Assembly: GCA_903876795.1 (NCBI GenBank)
Contig: CAIRBK010000036.1
Coordinates: forward strand, 78,573 to 142,572
Length of the DNA: 64,000 nt
Direction of reading: 5' to 3'
Source: an uncultured Verrucomicrobiota bacterium
GTDB lineage: Bacteria > Verrucomicrobiota > Verrucomicrobiia > Opitutales > Opitutaceae
In this document: piece by piece, positions 24,597-33,154 of the stretch
Numbering within the stretch: position 1 is the stretch's first letter
Layout: each line of letters begins with the position of its first letter
The notes under the pieces: generated by a model
Seen by the model: only the letters and a program-made list of their open reading frames with translations
What the model was told of the DNA's origin: nothing
Database searches by the model: none
Translations under genes and position numbers: made by a program

Positions 24597-26090
24597 ATGT
24601 CAGAGGCTCCAAACCAACCCCGCCCCAATTTTTACCGTCGCATCACCGCCAGCGTTCCGCTGTTGGTCACGGTCATCGTGCATGTCGTGCTGGTGGCCAT
24701 CGCCGGCTATTTTGTCGTCAGCGAGCAGATCATTGGTAAGAAGAAAACCTTTGAGGCGCCACCGCCTTCGGACAACTCGGTCGCTCAAAAACAAGTGCAG
24801 CACCGCCTCCAGGTTGCCCGAAAAGGCGGCGGCTCAGTCAGTTCATCGCCGGTTTCCGCTTCCCGCATCTTTTCGACAGCCGAGAACGCGCTCCAGATGC
24901 CGGAACTTCCTGATCTGCCCAATGTGGGTACGAGTTCCCTTGGCGGCATGGGCTTCGGGGCGGGTATGGGTGACGCGGGAATGGGTAGCGGCCTGACGAC
25001 AGGCCTGAATTCCGGCAAGTCTTTGGGTTCTGGTTTTATGAGTCTTAGCTTTCTCGGTGTCACCACCCAGAAGGCCCAGAAAATCGTGTTCGTTCTGGAC
25101 ATCTCCAAGGCCATGATGGATGTGCGCAAGGACGGTTTCGAATCGTTCGAGATCGTGCGCTCCCGCATGATGGCGCTGGTCAGTCGCCTGCCTCCGTCCA
25201 CCGATTTCGGGGTGGTCGTTTTTAACCGCACGGATTTCTACGATGAGCAGACCCGGCTCGTGCGGCTCTTCAGACCCGAGCTCGTTCCGGCCACTTTGGC
25301 CAATAAAAACGCGTTTTTGGAGTGGATGAAGCCAATCAACTCCGATCCCACCTTGAAGAAGCTGGCGTTCGCTTCGCTGCCCAGTTCCACCGAATGGAAA
25401 TTCACCCCCGCGCCCTCTCTGGGGTTGGACCCCGATTATCGTCCGACCCCTTGGGTGAATGCCTTGCACGCAGCCTTCGAATTCAAGCCGGACACCGTCT
25501 ACGTTATCACCGCAGCCACCAGTGTGGGAACAGTTGATGCGTCGGCTGCCACCCTCGCGGCCCGCCAGCGCGAACGCAAGGAACTGGTGGATGAATTGAA
25601 GTCCGAGGGCATCGATTTGGCGGAGGCTGAAAAAGCTCGCGAGGCTGCACTCCGAAAAGCCCGCGCCGAGCTTGACGTCATCAATCAACGGCAGGTCGCT
25701 CAAGGAAGGCCGCCTTTTGTGATCGAAAACACCTTTCGACTTTTTGCGCCTGATTTCCAGGCGGCCATTCGCAAGGCGGGTTATACCTTGAATGTCGACG
25801 GCGAAGGTTGGACGCGTAGAAATGGCCAGCGTATCATTGGGTCAACCGGCCACATGGCGCGGAATTGGGATACGGCCAGGTTCGAGGATATGCGTGGTCA
25901 CATCGCTAAACTCCAGGCGGGATTGCTCCGTGAACGAGCGGTGCTAAACATTTTTTATTTCGTGGGTTCCAATCAAAACACCAAGCGGGAAGAAGAGGAT
26001 CTCGGTAAAATCGCCCGGGCCAATGGCGGGAAACTTGAGCTGATCAACGCCGCCAAGCTTCGCGCGCTCAAATCCGCAGGCTCACCGTGA
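24597..26090 (+). CDS. TonB-like membrane anchor fused to a von Willebrand factor A-type domain
   Basis: A 497-residue protein. The N-terminus (about 20-40, LLVTVIVHVVLVAIAGYFV) is a single membrane helix like those of TonB/TolA, followed by a Ser/Pro/Gly linker. From about residue 160 a VWA fold begins: KIVFVLDISKAMMD, then RMMALVSRLPPSTDFGVVVFN and TVYVITAATS. The metal-site motif reads D-I-S-K-A, that is DxSxS with the last Ser replaced. A coiled coil (AEAEKAREAALRKARAELD) interrupts the domain. It occupies the slot where tonB or tolA would normally follow exbBD, so it is the likely force-transmitting partner. Confidence 0.7.
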   Translation: MSEAPNQPRPNFYRRITASVPLLVTVIVHVVLVAIAGYFVVSEQIIGKKKTFEAPPPSDNSVAQKQVQHRLQVARKGGGSVSSSPVSASRIFSTAENALQMPELPDLPNVGTSSLGGMGFGAGMGDAGMGSGLTTGLNSGKSLGSGFMSLSFLGVTTQKAQKIVFVLDISKAMMDVRKDGFESFEIVRSRMMALVSRLPPSTDFGVVVFNRTDFYDEQTRLVRLFRPELVPATLANKNAFLEWMKPINSDPTLKKLAFASLPSSTEWKFTPAPSLGLDPDYRPTPWVNALHAAFEFKPDTVYVITAATSVGTVDASAATLAARQRERKELVDELKSEGIDLAEAEKAREAALRKARAELDVINQRQVAQGRPPFVIENTFRLFAPDFQAAIRKAGYTLNVDGEGWTRRNGQRIIGSTGHMARNWDTARFEDMRGHIAKLQAGLLRERAVLNIFYFVGSNQNTKREEEDLGKIARANGGKLELINAAKLRALKSAGSP

Positions 26091-26124
26091 TCTGAGTGTT
26101 CTCCAAAGGCCGCCTTATCACCCC

Positions 26125-26514
26125 ATGCCTGTCAAAAAACTGCTGCATACGCGTTATCGGGTGAACGACGTCGAGCGCTCGGCCAGATTCTACCAAGACG
26201 CCCTCGGTCTTGCCATCTCGCGCCGGCATACCTCGCCGCGTGGAGCCCAACTCGTGTTCCTGGCGACGCCCAACAGTGACGAGGAGATTGAGCTTTGCCA
26301 GATGCCGCCAGGGGCCATCCCCGTGCAAGTGCAGTCCGATCTCACCCATCTCGCCTTCGAGGTTGAGAATTTGGAGGCGTTTACCGCCGAGTTGAAATCC
26401 AAGGGGTACGAGTTGAGCGACGGACCTACCAAGACGGGCAGCGGCTCTTGGATCGCCTTCATCGACGCGCCCGAGGGCTACGAGGTGGAGCTTATCCAGC
26501 GCTCACCACAATAA
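26125..26514 (+). CDS. gloA: Lactoylglutathione lyase / glyoxalase I family protein
   Basis: A 129-residue vicinal-oxygen-chelate protein. The four metal ligands are in place: H8 (LLHTRYRV), E56 (EEIELCQ), H75 (LTHLAFEV) and E122 (GYEVELIQ). Length and the motif FYQDALGL match bacterial glyoxalase I, which detoxifies methylglyoxal-glutathione adduct. It follows the VWA gene on the same strand after 34 bases but appears functionally separate. It converges on the glycosylase gene. Confidence 0.88.
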   Translation: MPVKKLLHTRYRVNDVERSARFYQDALGLAISRRHTSPRGAQLVFLATPNSDEEIELCQMPPGAIPVQVQSDLTHLAFEVENLEAFTAELKSKGYELSDGPTKTGSGSWIAFIDAPEGYEVELIQRSPQ

Positions 26515-26535
26515 CCCGGCCTTGCGGAATGAAAC

Positions 26536-26554
26536 TGTCACCCAATAGGTGACA
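26536..26554. promoter_or_regulatory. HTH1-class palindrome, site c
   Basis: TGTCACC-CAATA-GGTGACA, a perfect 7-bp inverted repeat. It overlaps the end of the OGG-like gene: its minus strand encodes the last residues VSPIG and the TGA stop. It lies between convergent genes, so it is not an ordinary promoter operator. Confidence 0.65.
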
Positions 26555-27440
26555 CTTTGCCGGGTCCGCGTTCGTAGGCGAAGAGGTATTGTTGAGCCAA
26601 GCCGGCGTAAGGGCCGAAGTGGGTTCGCCCAAAATGGGCGATTTGCGCGGGTGTCCAGCCGTCCAGCCCGTAGCGGCGGTCCATGACCTTGATGATCCAG
26701 GTGTCCACAGGAAAGGCCTCCAGTCGGCCGGCGCCAAAGAGCAGCACGCAGTCGGCGACTTTCTCACCCACGCCCGGCAGGGACATCAGCCTGGCCTTGG
26801 CTTCAGGGTAGGGGGCCGCTTCCGTGGTTTCCAACCACCCGGGATTCCCGGCCAGAAATCGGGCGGTCTGGTGGATGTAGCGCGCGCGGAAACCCAACAG
26901 ACATGCCCGCAGGTCGGCCTCCGAGGCCTTCGCCAATTCTTCCCATGTGGGCAATCGTCGGGGAGTGTCCGTGCCGGTCAGGGGCAAGGCCGCGCCGTGA
27001 CGTTCGGCCAGCAGGGCCACCATTTGTTTGATCTGAACGATTTGCTTGGTGGCGCTGCAAAGGAAGCCGAGGAGGGTTTCTCCGAAGGGTTGACGCAGCA
27101 GGGTGAGTCCGGGAAAGGCTGCCAGGCAGCGGGCCAAGTGGGGATCGCTACGCCAGGGCAGGGTGTCGAGCACCGACGCCGTGTCGTGTGCCAGCAGATA
27201 AGCGTTCAGCTCCGCTTCCGTCTGCGCGGTCCTGCTTGTGGGCGCGGCCCATTCGAGGATGCCGGAGTCTGGGCGGAGCCGTAAGCGGACGATGTGGTCG
27301 GCCCATTGGCCGATCCAGATGTCCTCCGGTTCCCGAAGCCAGCGGAACGCCTGGCCTCCGTCCAGCAGCTCGGCTAGGATGGCTGGGGAAAAACGCGGCG
27401 CGCCCTTTAGGGGGCTCCATTCGCTCCATGGCGACGGCAT
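26538..27440 (-). CDS. OGG1-like 8-oxoguanine DNA glycosylase/AP lyase
   Basis: A 300-residue protein. The N-terminal OGG-type domain has GGQAFRWLREPEDIWIGQW and LLGFLCSATKQIVQIKQM (OGG1 has the equivalent SSNNNI region). The helix-hairpin-helix glycosylase core is LPGVGEKVADCVLLFG with the catalytic lysine K227 and the aspartate D246 in FPVDTWI. It excises 8-oxoguanine from DNA. Its last codons are formed by palindrome site c. It ends convergently with the glyoxalase gene, and the alpha-E gene ends nine bases before its start. Confidence 0.88.
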   Translation of the reverse strand: MPSPWSEWSPLKGAPRFSPAILAELLDGGQAFRWLREPEDIWIGQWADHIVRLRLRPDSGILEWAAPTSRTAQTEAELNAYLLAHDTASVLDTLPWRSDPHLARCLAAFPGLTLLRQPFGETLLGFLCSATKQIVQIKQMVALLAERHGAALPLTGTDTPRRLPTWEELAKASEADLRACLLGFRARYIHQTARFLAGNPGWLETTEAAPYPEAKARLMSLPGVGEKVADCVLLFGAGRLEAFPVDTWIIKVMDRRYGLDGWTPAQIAHFGRTHFGPYAGLAQQYLFAYERGPGKVSPIG

Positions 27441-27448
27441 GAACGGGA

Positions 27449-28435
27449 TCAGGCCAGGACCTTGGCGCTGGCGGTGTCGTAATCGACGAAGGTGGCCTGG
27501 ATGGCGGCGTGAATGTCGGACAGCTTGATCTGGATGTCGTCAAGGAACTCGTGGAGGCCGTCGGCGATGACGGAGGGCACGTCGATCATTTCCAGTTCCG
27601 CCCGCAGGCTGCGGAGGAGCCGGGCGGGTTCCGTTTCTTCGAGGTGGTCGGCCCCTGCGGTGATGTGGGCGAGGGCCTGTTCGCCTTCGGAGACGGAGAA
27701 GAGGATGCTGCGGGGGAAAACGTCGTCTCGCACGAGATAATCGACCACGCGTTCGAGGTTGAGTTGGCCGCGGCGGGAGCGGCGGAATGCCTCGAAGGCG
27801 GAGCAGGAGCGCAGTACCGATGCCCACTGGACCATGTCCAGGGCGGACCCGACGGCGTGGAGGTCGGGCAGGAGCATGTAGTATTTCACGTCGAGGATGC
27901 GGGAGGTGTTGTCAGCGCGTTCGAGGTGGCGGCCGAGTTGGAAAAACCACCAGAGGTCGGTGCGCGGGATCATCGACTCGGCCACGCCGAAGAGGAGCTG
28001 GATCTGGGTTTTGACGCGGCTGAGGTAGTCGGCGGACCCGAGTTGGGCGTAGCGGCTGAAGTCGTCGCTTTTGAGTTTCAGGTAAAAGGTGTTCAGCGTT
28101 TCCCAGACCTCGCTGGAGAGCTGGTCGCGGATGCAGCGGGCGTTTTCGCGGGCGAAGGCGATGCAGGAGATGAGCGAGCTCGGGTTGCGCTTGTCGAAGA
28201 GCATGAACTCGATGACGGCGCGTTCGGTGACGGTTTTGCCGTAGAGCTCGAAGAACTTCTCTTCGTCGCCCGTGACGTAGACGAGGGGTTCCCAGGACTT
28301 GGGGTCGTCGGCGGCTTGGCGCGACTGGAGGTCGAGCACCAGTTGGGCGTTCACATCGACGATGCGGGCGGTGTTTTCGGCGCGCTCGAGATAGCGGGCC
28401 ATCCAGTAGACGAGGTTAGCGACGCGGGAGAGCAT
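27449..28435 (-). CDS. Alpha-E domain protein (DUF403)
   Basis: A 328-residue helical protein starting MLSRVANLVYWMARYLERAENTAR (opening given in outline), with the second repeat WWFFQLGRHLERADNTSRILDVKYY. Both are conserved Glu-containing alpha-E helices. In other bacteria such genes neighbour a circularly permuted ATP-grasp gene and a transglutaminase-like gene and are predicted to act in peptide bond synthesis or modification. Here the ATP-grasp gene lies four bases upstream in the same direction. No transglutaminase is present nearby. Confidence 0.9.
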   Translation of the reverse strand: MLSRVANLVYWMARYLERAENTARIVDVNAQLVLDLQSRQAADDPKSWEPLVYVTGDEEKFFELYGKTVTERAVIEFMLFDKRNPSSLISCIAFARENARCIRDQLSSEVWETLNTFYLKLKSDDFSRYAQLGSADYLSRVKTQIQLLFGVAESMIPRTDLWWFFQLGRHLERADNTSRILDVKYYMLLPDLHAVGSALDMVQWASVLRSCSAFEAFRRSRRGQLNLERVVDYLVRDDVFPRSILFSVSEGEQALAHITAGADHLEETEPARLLRSLRAELEMIDVPSVIADGLHEFLDDIQIKLSDIHAAIQATFVDYDTASAKVLA

Positions 28436-28439
28436 GGGA

Positions 28440-29930
28440 TTAGACGATGATTTTTTCGGGCACCGGCACGGGCGGGTTGGTGATGTCGTCGTTGAGGACC
28501 CAGGTGTCCTTCGAGCCGCCGCCCTGGGAGGAGTTTACGACGAGGCTGCCTTTGCGGAGGGCGACGCGGGTGAGGCCGCCCGGCATGATCTTGATGGTCT
28601 CGCCGTTGAGGATGTAAGGGCGGAAGTCGATGTGGCGGCCCTCGATGGTGCCGCCTTCGATCACGCTGGGGCAGCGGGAGAGGCCGATGGTGGGCTGGGC
28701 GATGAAGTTGCGCGGGTGGGCGATGATCTTGGCGCGGAATTCCTCGATCTGCGTCTGCGTGCTATGGGGGCCCACCAACATGCCGTAGCCGCCGGCTTCG
28801 TTGACGCTTTTGACGACCAGTTTGGGGAGGTTGGCCAGGATGTAGTCCAGTTCGCCGTCGTTGCCCGAGAGATAGGTTTCCACGTTGGGCAGGATGGGGT
28901 CCTGGCCGAGGTAGAATTTGATCATCTTGGGCACGTAGTAATACATCGCCTTGTCGTCGGCAACGCCGGTGCCGATGGGGTTGCAGAGGGCGACGTTGCC
29001 CTTGCGGTAGGCCTCGAAGAGACCCGGCACGCCCAGGAGCGAGTCTTTGCGGAAGACGGTGGGGTCGAGGAAGTCGTCGTCGATGCGGCGATAGATGACG
29101 TGAACGGGCGCGAGGCCGTCGGTGCGGCGCATGTAGACCTTGTCATTTTCGACCACGAGGTCGCCGCCCTCGACGATCTCGATGCCCATCTGGCGGGCGA
29201 GGAAACTGTGCTCGAAGTAGGCGGAGTTGAAGACACCCGGCGTGAGCAGCACCACGATGGGTTCGGGCACATGGGCGGGCGCGAGGTGGATGAGCAGGTT
29301 GAGCAGGTCGTTGGTGTAGTTCTCCACCGGACGCACGCGGTAGTCGCGGAGCATGTTGGGGAATACACGCTTCATGACCTGGCGGTTTTCGAGCACGTAG
29401 CTGACGCCGGAGGGCGTGCGGAGGTTGTCCTCAAGGACCGAATAGACGCCGGACTCGTCGCGGATCATGTCGGAGCCGTTGATGTGGACGTAGAGGTCCC
29501 TGGCGATCTTGCAACCCACGAGTTCCTTGCGGAAGTTTTTCGACGTTTCGACCATTTCCAGGGGCACGATGCCCTCGGTGATGATGCGCTGGGGTCCGTA
29601 GATGTCGGCCAGGAACAGGTTGAGCGCCTGCATGCGCTGGATGAGGCCGCGCTCAAGGTGCGCCCATTCGTGGGAGGGGATGATGCGGGGCAGCAGATCG
29701 AAGGGGAAAATCTTCTCGGTGCCGGCGTTGTCGGAATAGACCGTGAAGGTGACGCCGCGGTTGATGAAGGTCTGGTCGGCGGTTCGCTGGCGGTCCATGA
29801 GCTCCGCCATGCTCTCCATCAAGCTGAAGCGTTCGTAGAGACGCCGGTAGTGGGGCCGGGCTTTGCCGGGGGCGGCAAACATCTCGTCGTAAAATTTACC
29901 GTGCTCGTAGTTCGCGAAAAGGTCTGCCAT
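28440..29930 (-). CDS. Circularly permuted ATP-grasp type 2 protein
   Basis: A 496-residue protein with the family landmarks [45 protein letters not shown]-like segment around [30 protein letters not shown], and [13 protein letters not shown] followed by a C-terminal [20 protein letters not shown]. It should use ATP to form an amide bond on an unknown acceptor. Translation is taken from ATG 29930 ([17 protein letters not shown]), the usual family start. It is followed by the alpha-E gene, and a secreted-protein gene precedes it by 22 bases. Confidence 0.9.
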   Translation of the reverse strand: MADLFANYEHGKFYDEMFAAPGKARPHYRRLYERFSLMESMAELMDRQRTADQTFINRGVTFTVYSDNAGTEKIFPFDLLPRIIPSHEWAHLERGLIQRMQALNLFLADIYGPQRIITEGIVPLEMVETSKNFRKELVGCKIARDLYVHINGSDMIRDESGVYSVLEDNLRTPSGVSYVLENRQVMKRVFPNMLRDYRVRPVENYTNDLLNLLIHLAPAHVPEPIVVLLTPGVFNSAYFEHSFLARQMGIEIVEGGDLVVENDKVYMRRTDGLAPVHVIYRRIDDDFLDPTVFRKDSLLGVPGLFEAYRKGNVALCNPIGTGVADDKAMYYYVPKMIKFYLGQDPILPNVETYLSGNDGELDYILANLPKLVVKSVNEAGGYGMLVGPHSTQTQIEEFRAKIIAHPRNFIAQPTIGLSRCPSVIEGGTIEGRHIDFRPYILNGETIKIMPGGLTRVALRKGSLVVNSSQGGGSKDTWVLNDDITNPPVPVPEKIIV

Positions 29931-29952
29931 GGGGAGCTTGGAAAGAAATGGA

Positions 29953-30441
29953 TCAGTTGGTTTTGGCGGCGATGGGCGCGTCGGGTTTGGCCCAAAGGTA
30001 GCTTTGCTCGCTTGCAAGTTCCGCGCCGTCCGCCCCGATAAGGCGTAGTTTCCACGCAACCGGCCGGGCTTTGGGGCCCGGCCAGTCTTTGCCGGTCACC
30101 CCGAAGCGGATGAGATGGCTCCCCTTGGGCAGGGAAACCGCGAAGCTCTCGGTGCGGACCTCGGGAGCCGCCGGTGTGATGATTTGCAACTCCACCCAGG
30201 CCACATCGATGGCGGATTCGCACCGGGTGCGGAGGTTGAAATAAAAGCCGTCCCGCGACGAGGACTGGGTGCGGAGGACGGTGGCGCCCCGGGTGTTTTC
30301 TTTGCCGTCGAAGAATTCGGAGACCCGGGCAAACGAGCTGGCGGGCATGTATTCGGGCAGCATACGCTCGATTTTGACGCCTGCGGCCGAGGCCGTGGCG
30401 CAGCCAAAAGCGAGGGTGATCAGAAGTGCGGAAAAACGCAT
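29953..30441 (-). CDS. Small secreted protein of unknown function
   Basis: A 162-residue protein with signal peptide [19 protein letters not shown] and a mature part that looks like one beta-sandwich domain ([23 protein letters not shown] and [16 protein letters not shown]). I do not recognise the family. It precedes the ATP-grasp and alpha-E genes by 22 bases in the same direction, so it may be co-transcribed with them and could be an export-linked partner or substrate. Confidence 0.65.
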   Translation of the reverse strand: MRFSALLITLAFGCATASAAGVKIERMLPEYMPASSFARVSEFFDGKENTRGATVLRTQSSSRDGFYFNLRTRCESAIDVAWVELQIITPAAPEVRTESFAVSLPKGSHLIRFGVTGKDWPGPKARPVAWKLRLIGADGAELASEQSYLWAKPDAPIAAKTN

Positions 30442-30503
30442 GGGGAGGTCTTTACGCGACGAGAAGGCTCAGCACAAGGACTGTCGCAGTTCGCATGCCT
30501 GAG

Positions 30504-30520
30504 AATGAAAAGTTTTCATT
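30504..30520. promoter_or_regulatory. Palindrome upstream of the secreted protein/ATP-grasp genes
   Basis: AATGAAAA-G-TTTTCATT, perfect 8-bp arms around one base. It lies 63 bases before the start of the small secreted protein gene and 18 bases after the oppA-like stop. It is AT-rich in GC-rich surroundings and is a candidate operator. Confidence 0.4.
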
Positions 30521-30538
30521 TAGTGCGCGCTCCGGTTT

Positions 30539-32164
30539 TCAGGGTGCCTGGATGTCGAGGGTGTGGTAGCGGTGAATGCCGAGCAGGGACGGGACCCAGC
30601 CTTTGATATCCGGGTGGATCAGGTAGGTGCGCGCGCCGAAAAAGACCGGGACGGCGGGGGCCTCGGCCACAAGGATGGCCTCGGCTTGCCGGAGCAGGTC
30701 GAAGCGGCGGGAGATGTCGAGTTCGCCGGCCGCCATCTCGATCAGGCGGTCGTAGGCGGGATTTTTCCAGCCGGTGTTGTTGTTGCCGCTGTTGGATGTG
30801 AAAAGGTCGGTGAATGTGGCCGGGTCGTTGAAATCTCCTACCCAGCGGGAGCGCAGCACGTCGAAGTCGAGGGTCTGCATCGCGTCGATGTAGACGCGGA
30901 AGTCCATCGACGAGAGGACGCTTTCGACGCCGAGTTCGCGGCGCCACATCTGTTGGACCGCCTCGAAGACCTTGGTGTTGACCGGGTCGGCGTTCATTTT
31001 GACTTCGATTTTGGGGAAGCCTTTGCCGCCGGGGTAGCCGGCCTCGGCGAGCAGGAGCCGGGCGGCCTCGAAATCGGTGGGCATCGATGCGGTCGAGGTG
31101 TAGCCCGCAGTGTTTGGTGGAATGAAGGCGTGGGCCGGCGTGCGGCTGCCGCGCATCACGGGCCCCGCGATGGCTTCGCGGTCGATGGCCATCCCGAGGG
31201 CGCGGCGCACACGCAAGTCGTCAAACGGGGGTTTGGTGGTGTTGAAACGCACGTAGAATGTTTCCAGGAACGGATCGACGCGCAGTTTGTCGGGTGCGTC
31301 GCGGCGCCAGGCATCGAGACGGTCAGGCAGCACGTCGTAGGTGACGTGGAGTTGTCCGGCGCGAAATGCGCGTTCTTCCACTCCGGGGTCGGCCACGGGG
31401 AAAAACTTCACTCCCGCGATCCGGCTTTGGGCGGCGCCGTGGTAGCGCGGGTTTTTTTTAACGAGGATGTGCTGGTCCGGTATCCACTCGGAGAGGGTGA
31501 AAGCGCCGTTGCCCACGAGAGCGCCGGGCCGGGTCCAGCCGGTGCCTCGAGCGTGGGCTTCGCCTTGTTTCAGGATCGATGGAGGGTGCACGGGAAACCA
31601 TGCCTGATGCGCGGTGAGCGAGAGCAGGTAGGGCGTGGGGTGGTCGAGCGTGAGTTGCAGGGTGCGTGCGTCGAGGGCCTTGGCGCCCACTTGGGAGAAA
31701 TCGGCGAGCTTGCCCGCGGTGTAGTCGGCCGCGCCCTTCAAAGGCGCGAGCATGTAGGCGTATTCGGAACCGAGTTTGGGCGAGAGGATGCGTTCGATGG
31801 AGAAGACGAAGTCCTGGGCGGTGACCGGGTCGCCGTTGGACCAGAGGCCGTCGGGGCGGAGGTGGAAAGTGTAAACGAGACCGTCGGCCGAGACATCCCA
31901 CCTCGCGGCCGCGCCGGGCAGGGGCTTGGACGTGGCCTCGTCGATCACGGTGAGGCCTTCGAAGAGGGCTATGAGGATGTTGTAATCCGTGAATGCGACG
32001 GCGATGTGGGGGTCCAGATCGGCCGGCTCCGCGCCGTTGCCGATGAGAAGGATCTTGGTTTGGCGGGCCGCCTCGGCGGGAGTGTCTTTTTTCAGGCATC
32101 CCGTGAAGACCGAAAAGCCCACCGTTAGGGTGAGGAGAAAACGCAGGGAACGTTGGAGCGACAT
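30539..32164 (-). CDS. Oligopeptide ABC transporter substrate-binding lipoprotein (OppA/SBP_bac_5)
   Basis: A 541-residue protein with a lipoprotein signal: MSLQRSLRFLLTLTVGFSVF then TGC, the lipid-carrying Cys being C23. The mature part follows the SBP family 5 pattern: GAEPADLDPHIA, FEGLTVIDE, YTFHLRPDGLWSNGDPVTAQDF, RRALGMAIDRE and LAEAGYPGGKGFP. It would bind oligopeptides, possibly cell-wall peptides, at the cytoplasmic membrane. No permease or ATPase gene is adjacent. HTH2-class site d lies 74 bases upstream of the start. Confidence 0.9.
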   Translation of the reverse strand: MSLQRSLRFLLTLTVGFSVFTGCLKKDTPAEAARQTKILLIGNGAEPADLDPHIAVAFTDYNILIALFEGLTVIDEATSKPLPGAAARWDVSADGLVYTFHLRPDGLWSNGDPVTAQDFVFSIERILSPKLGSEYAYMLAPLKGAADYTAGKLADFSQVGAKALDARTLQLTLDHPTPYLLSLTAHQAWFPVHPPSILKQGEAHARGTGWTRPGALVGNGAFTLSEWIPDQHILVKKNPRYHGAAQSRIAGVKFFPVADPGVEERAFRAGQLHVTYDVLPDRLDAWRRDAPDKLRVDPFLETFYVRFNTTKPPFDDLRVRRALGMAIDREAIAGPVMRGSRTPAHAFIPPNTAGYTSTASMPTDFEAARLLLAEAGYPGGKGFPKIEVKMNADPVNTKVFEAVQQMWRRELGVESVLSSMDFRVYIDAMQTLDFDVLRSRWVGDFNDPATFTDLFTSNSGNNNTGWKNPAYDRLIEMAAGELDISRRFDLLRQAEAILVAEAPAVPVFFGARTYLIHPDIKGWVPSLLGIHRYHTLDIQAP

Positions 32165-32237
32165 GGTTGATCACTCAACCCGCTCAGACCCCGCGTGGCA
32201 ACGTGCTAACCCCGCATTTGGGGCCCGCTTGAACGGT

Positions 32238-32264
32238 AACAACTAACCCATTGTGTTAGTTGTT
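32238..32264. promoter_or_regulatory. HTH2-class palindrome, site d
   Basis: Perfect 10-bp arms AACAACTAAC and GTTAGTTGTT around CCATTGT. It lies between the divergent oppA-like and RDD genes, about 72-74 bases from each start codon. It is the most symmetric member of its class. Confidence 0.75.
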
Positions 32265-32335
32265 CCGTGTGGGCATGAAGAAATCGGCGGGCAATTTCGT
32301 TGCCAGTGGGGCGGGGCGGGGGTTTGCAGGTGGGG

Positions 32336-33154
32336 ATGCAATGGTATTATGCGATCGACGGGCAGCGGTGCGGCCCGGTCACACACCTCGAATTGGAGCG
32401 TCTGGTCAGGGCCGGCACGATTGTCGGCGATACGCTCCTTTGGCGGCAGGGCATGAACGAGTGGCAGACGCTGGCCGCGGTGCGCGCGGTCAACCCGGCT
32501 TGGATCGCCGAGCCACCCGGGACCCGAGAAAAGGGGTCCGCAGGCGAGGTCGCGGCCGCCGCCGAGGCTCCTGTCGCGGGCGGCGAGCCCGCGGCTGCGC
32601 CGGCCGGTGACGCAGGCGTGGGCGGCTCTGCATCGGCGACCGCCGAGGAGGTCGTCTTGAACTACGCCGGGTTCGGGCGACGTGCCGGCGCGCATCTGGT
32701 GGATTTCTTCCTGTGGTGGTTGATCTGGCAGGTGCTGGTCGAGCTGGTTGGTCGAAAGTATTTCCCCGAGGCCATGGTCATTGCCCAGCAAGGGCCGGGT
32801 TATCAGCCCAAGCCGGATGAGCTGATGATGCTGCTGCGTTTTCTGGGTGTGTCGTTTTTCATCGGTATGGTGTGGGCCGTTATTTATGACGCGCTCTTTG
32901 TGCTGCGTTTTGGGGCCACTCCGGGCAAGCTGATGCTTGGTCTGCGCGTCGTGGGTGCCGACGGCCGTCCCCTTGGGCTGATGCGCATCACGGCCCGTTG
33001 CCTCGCGAAGGGGTTGGTCGGCTTTACGCTCGGGATCGGCTATTTGATCGTGGCCATCGACGATCAGAAGCGCGGTCTGCATGATTTTTTTTGCAAAACC
33101 CGCGTCGTGCAAACACGCCCTGGGCGCAGATCCCGCCTCAATCCGCCAACGTGA
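32336..33154 (+). CDS. GYF_2-RDD family membrane protein
   Basis: A 272-residue protein. Residues 1-50 (MQWYYAIDGQRCGPVTHLEL and LLWRQGMNEWQTL) form a GYF_2-type domain, followed by an Ala/Gly linker and an RDD transmembrane domain starting GFGRRAGAHLVDFFLWWLIW, with FGATPGKLMLGLRVV and KRGLHDFFCKTRVV. RDD proteins are membrane proteins of mixed or unknown role, some linked to ion exchange. The ATG at 32336 fits the GYF_2 start. Its last 17 bases overlap the convergent phosphoesterase gene. Confidence 0.85.
   Translation: MQWYYAIDGQRCGPVTHLELERLVRAGTIVGDTLLWRQGMNEWQTLAAVRAVNPAWIAEPPGTREKGSAGEVAAAAEAPVAGGEPAAAPAGDAGVGGSASATAEEVVLNYAGFGRRAGAHLVDFFLWWLIWQVLVELVGRKYFPEAMVIAQQGPGYQPKPDELMMLLRFLGVSFFIGMVWAVIYDALFVLRFGATPGKLMLGLRVVGADGRPLGLMRITARCLAKGLVGFTLGIGYLIVAIDDQKRGLHDFFCKTRVVQTRPGRRSRLNPPT

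Noticed and set aside
28434..30041. A 535-codon plus-strand open frame
   Set aside because: Antisense of the ATP-grasp gene; composition is that of a shadow frame.
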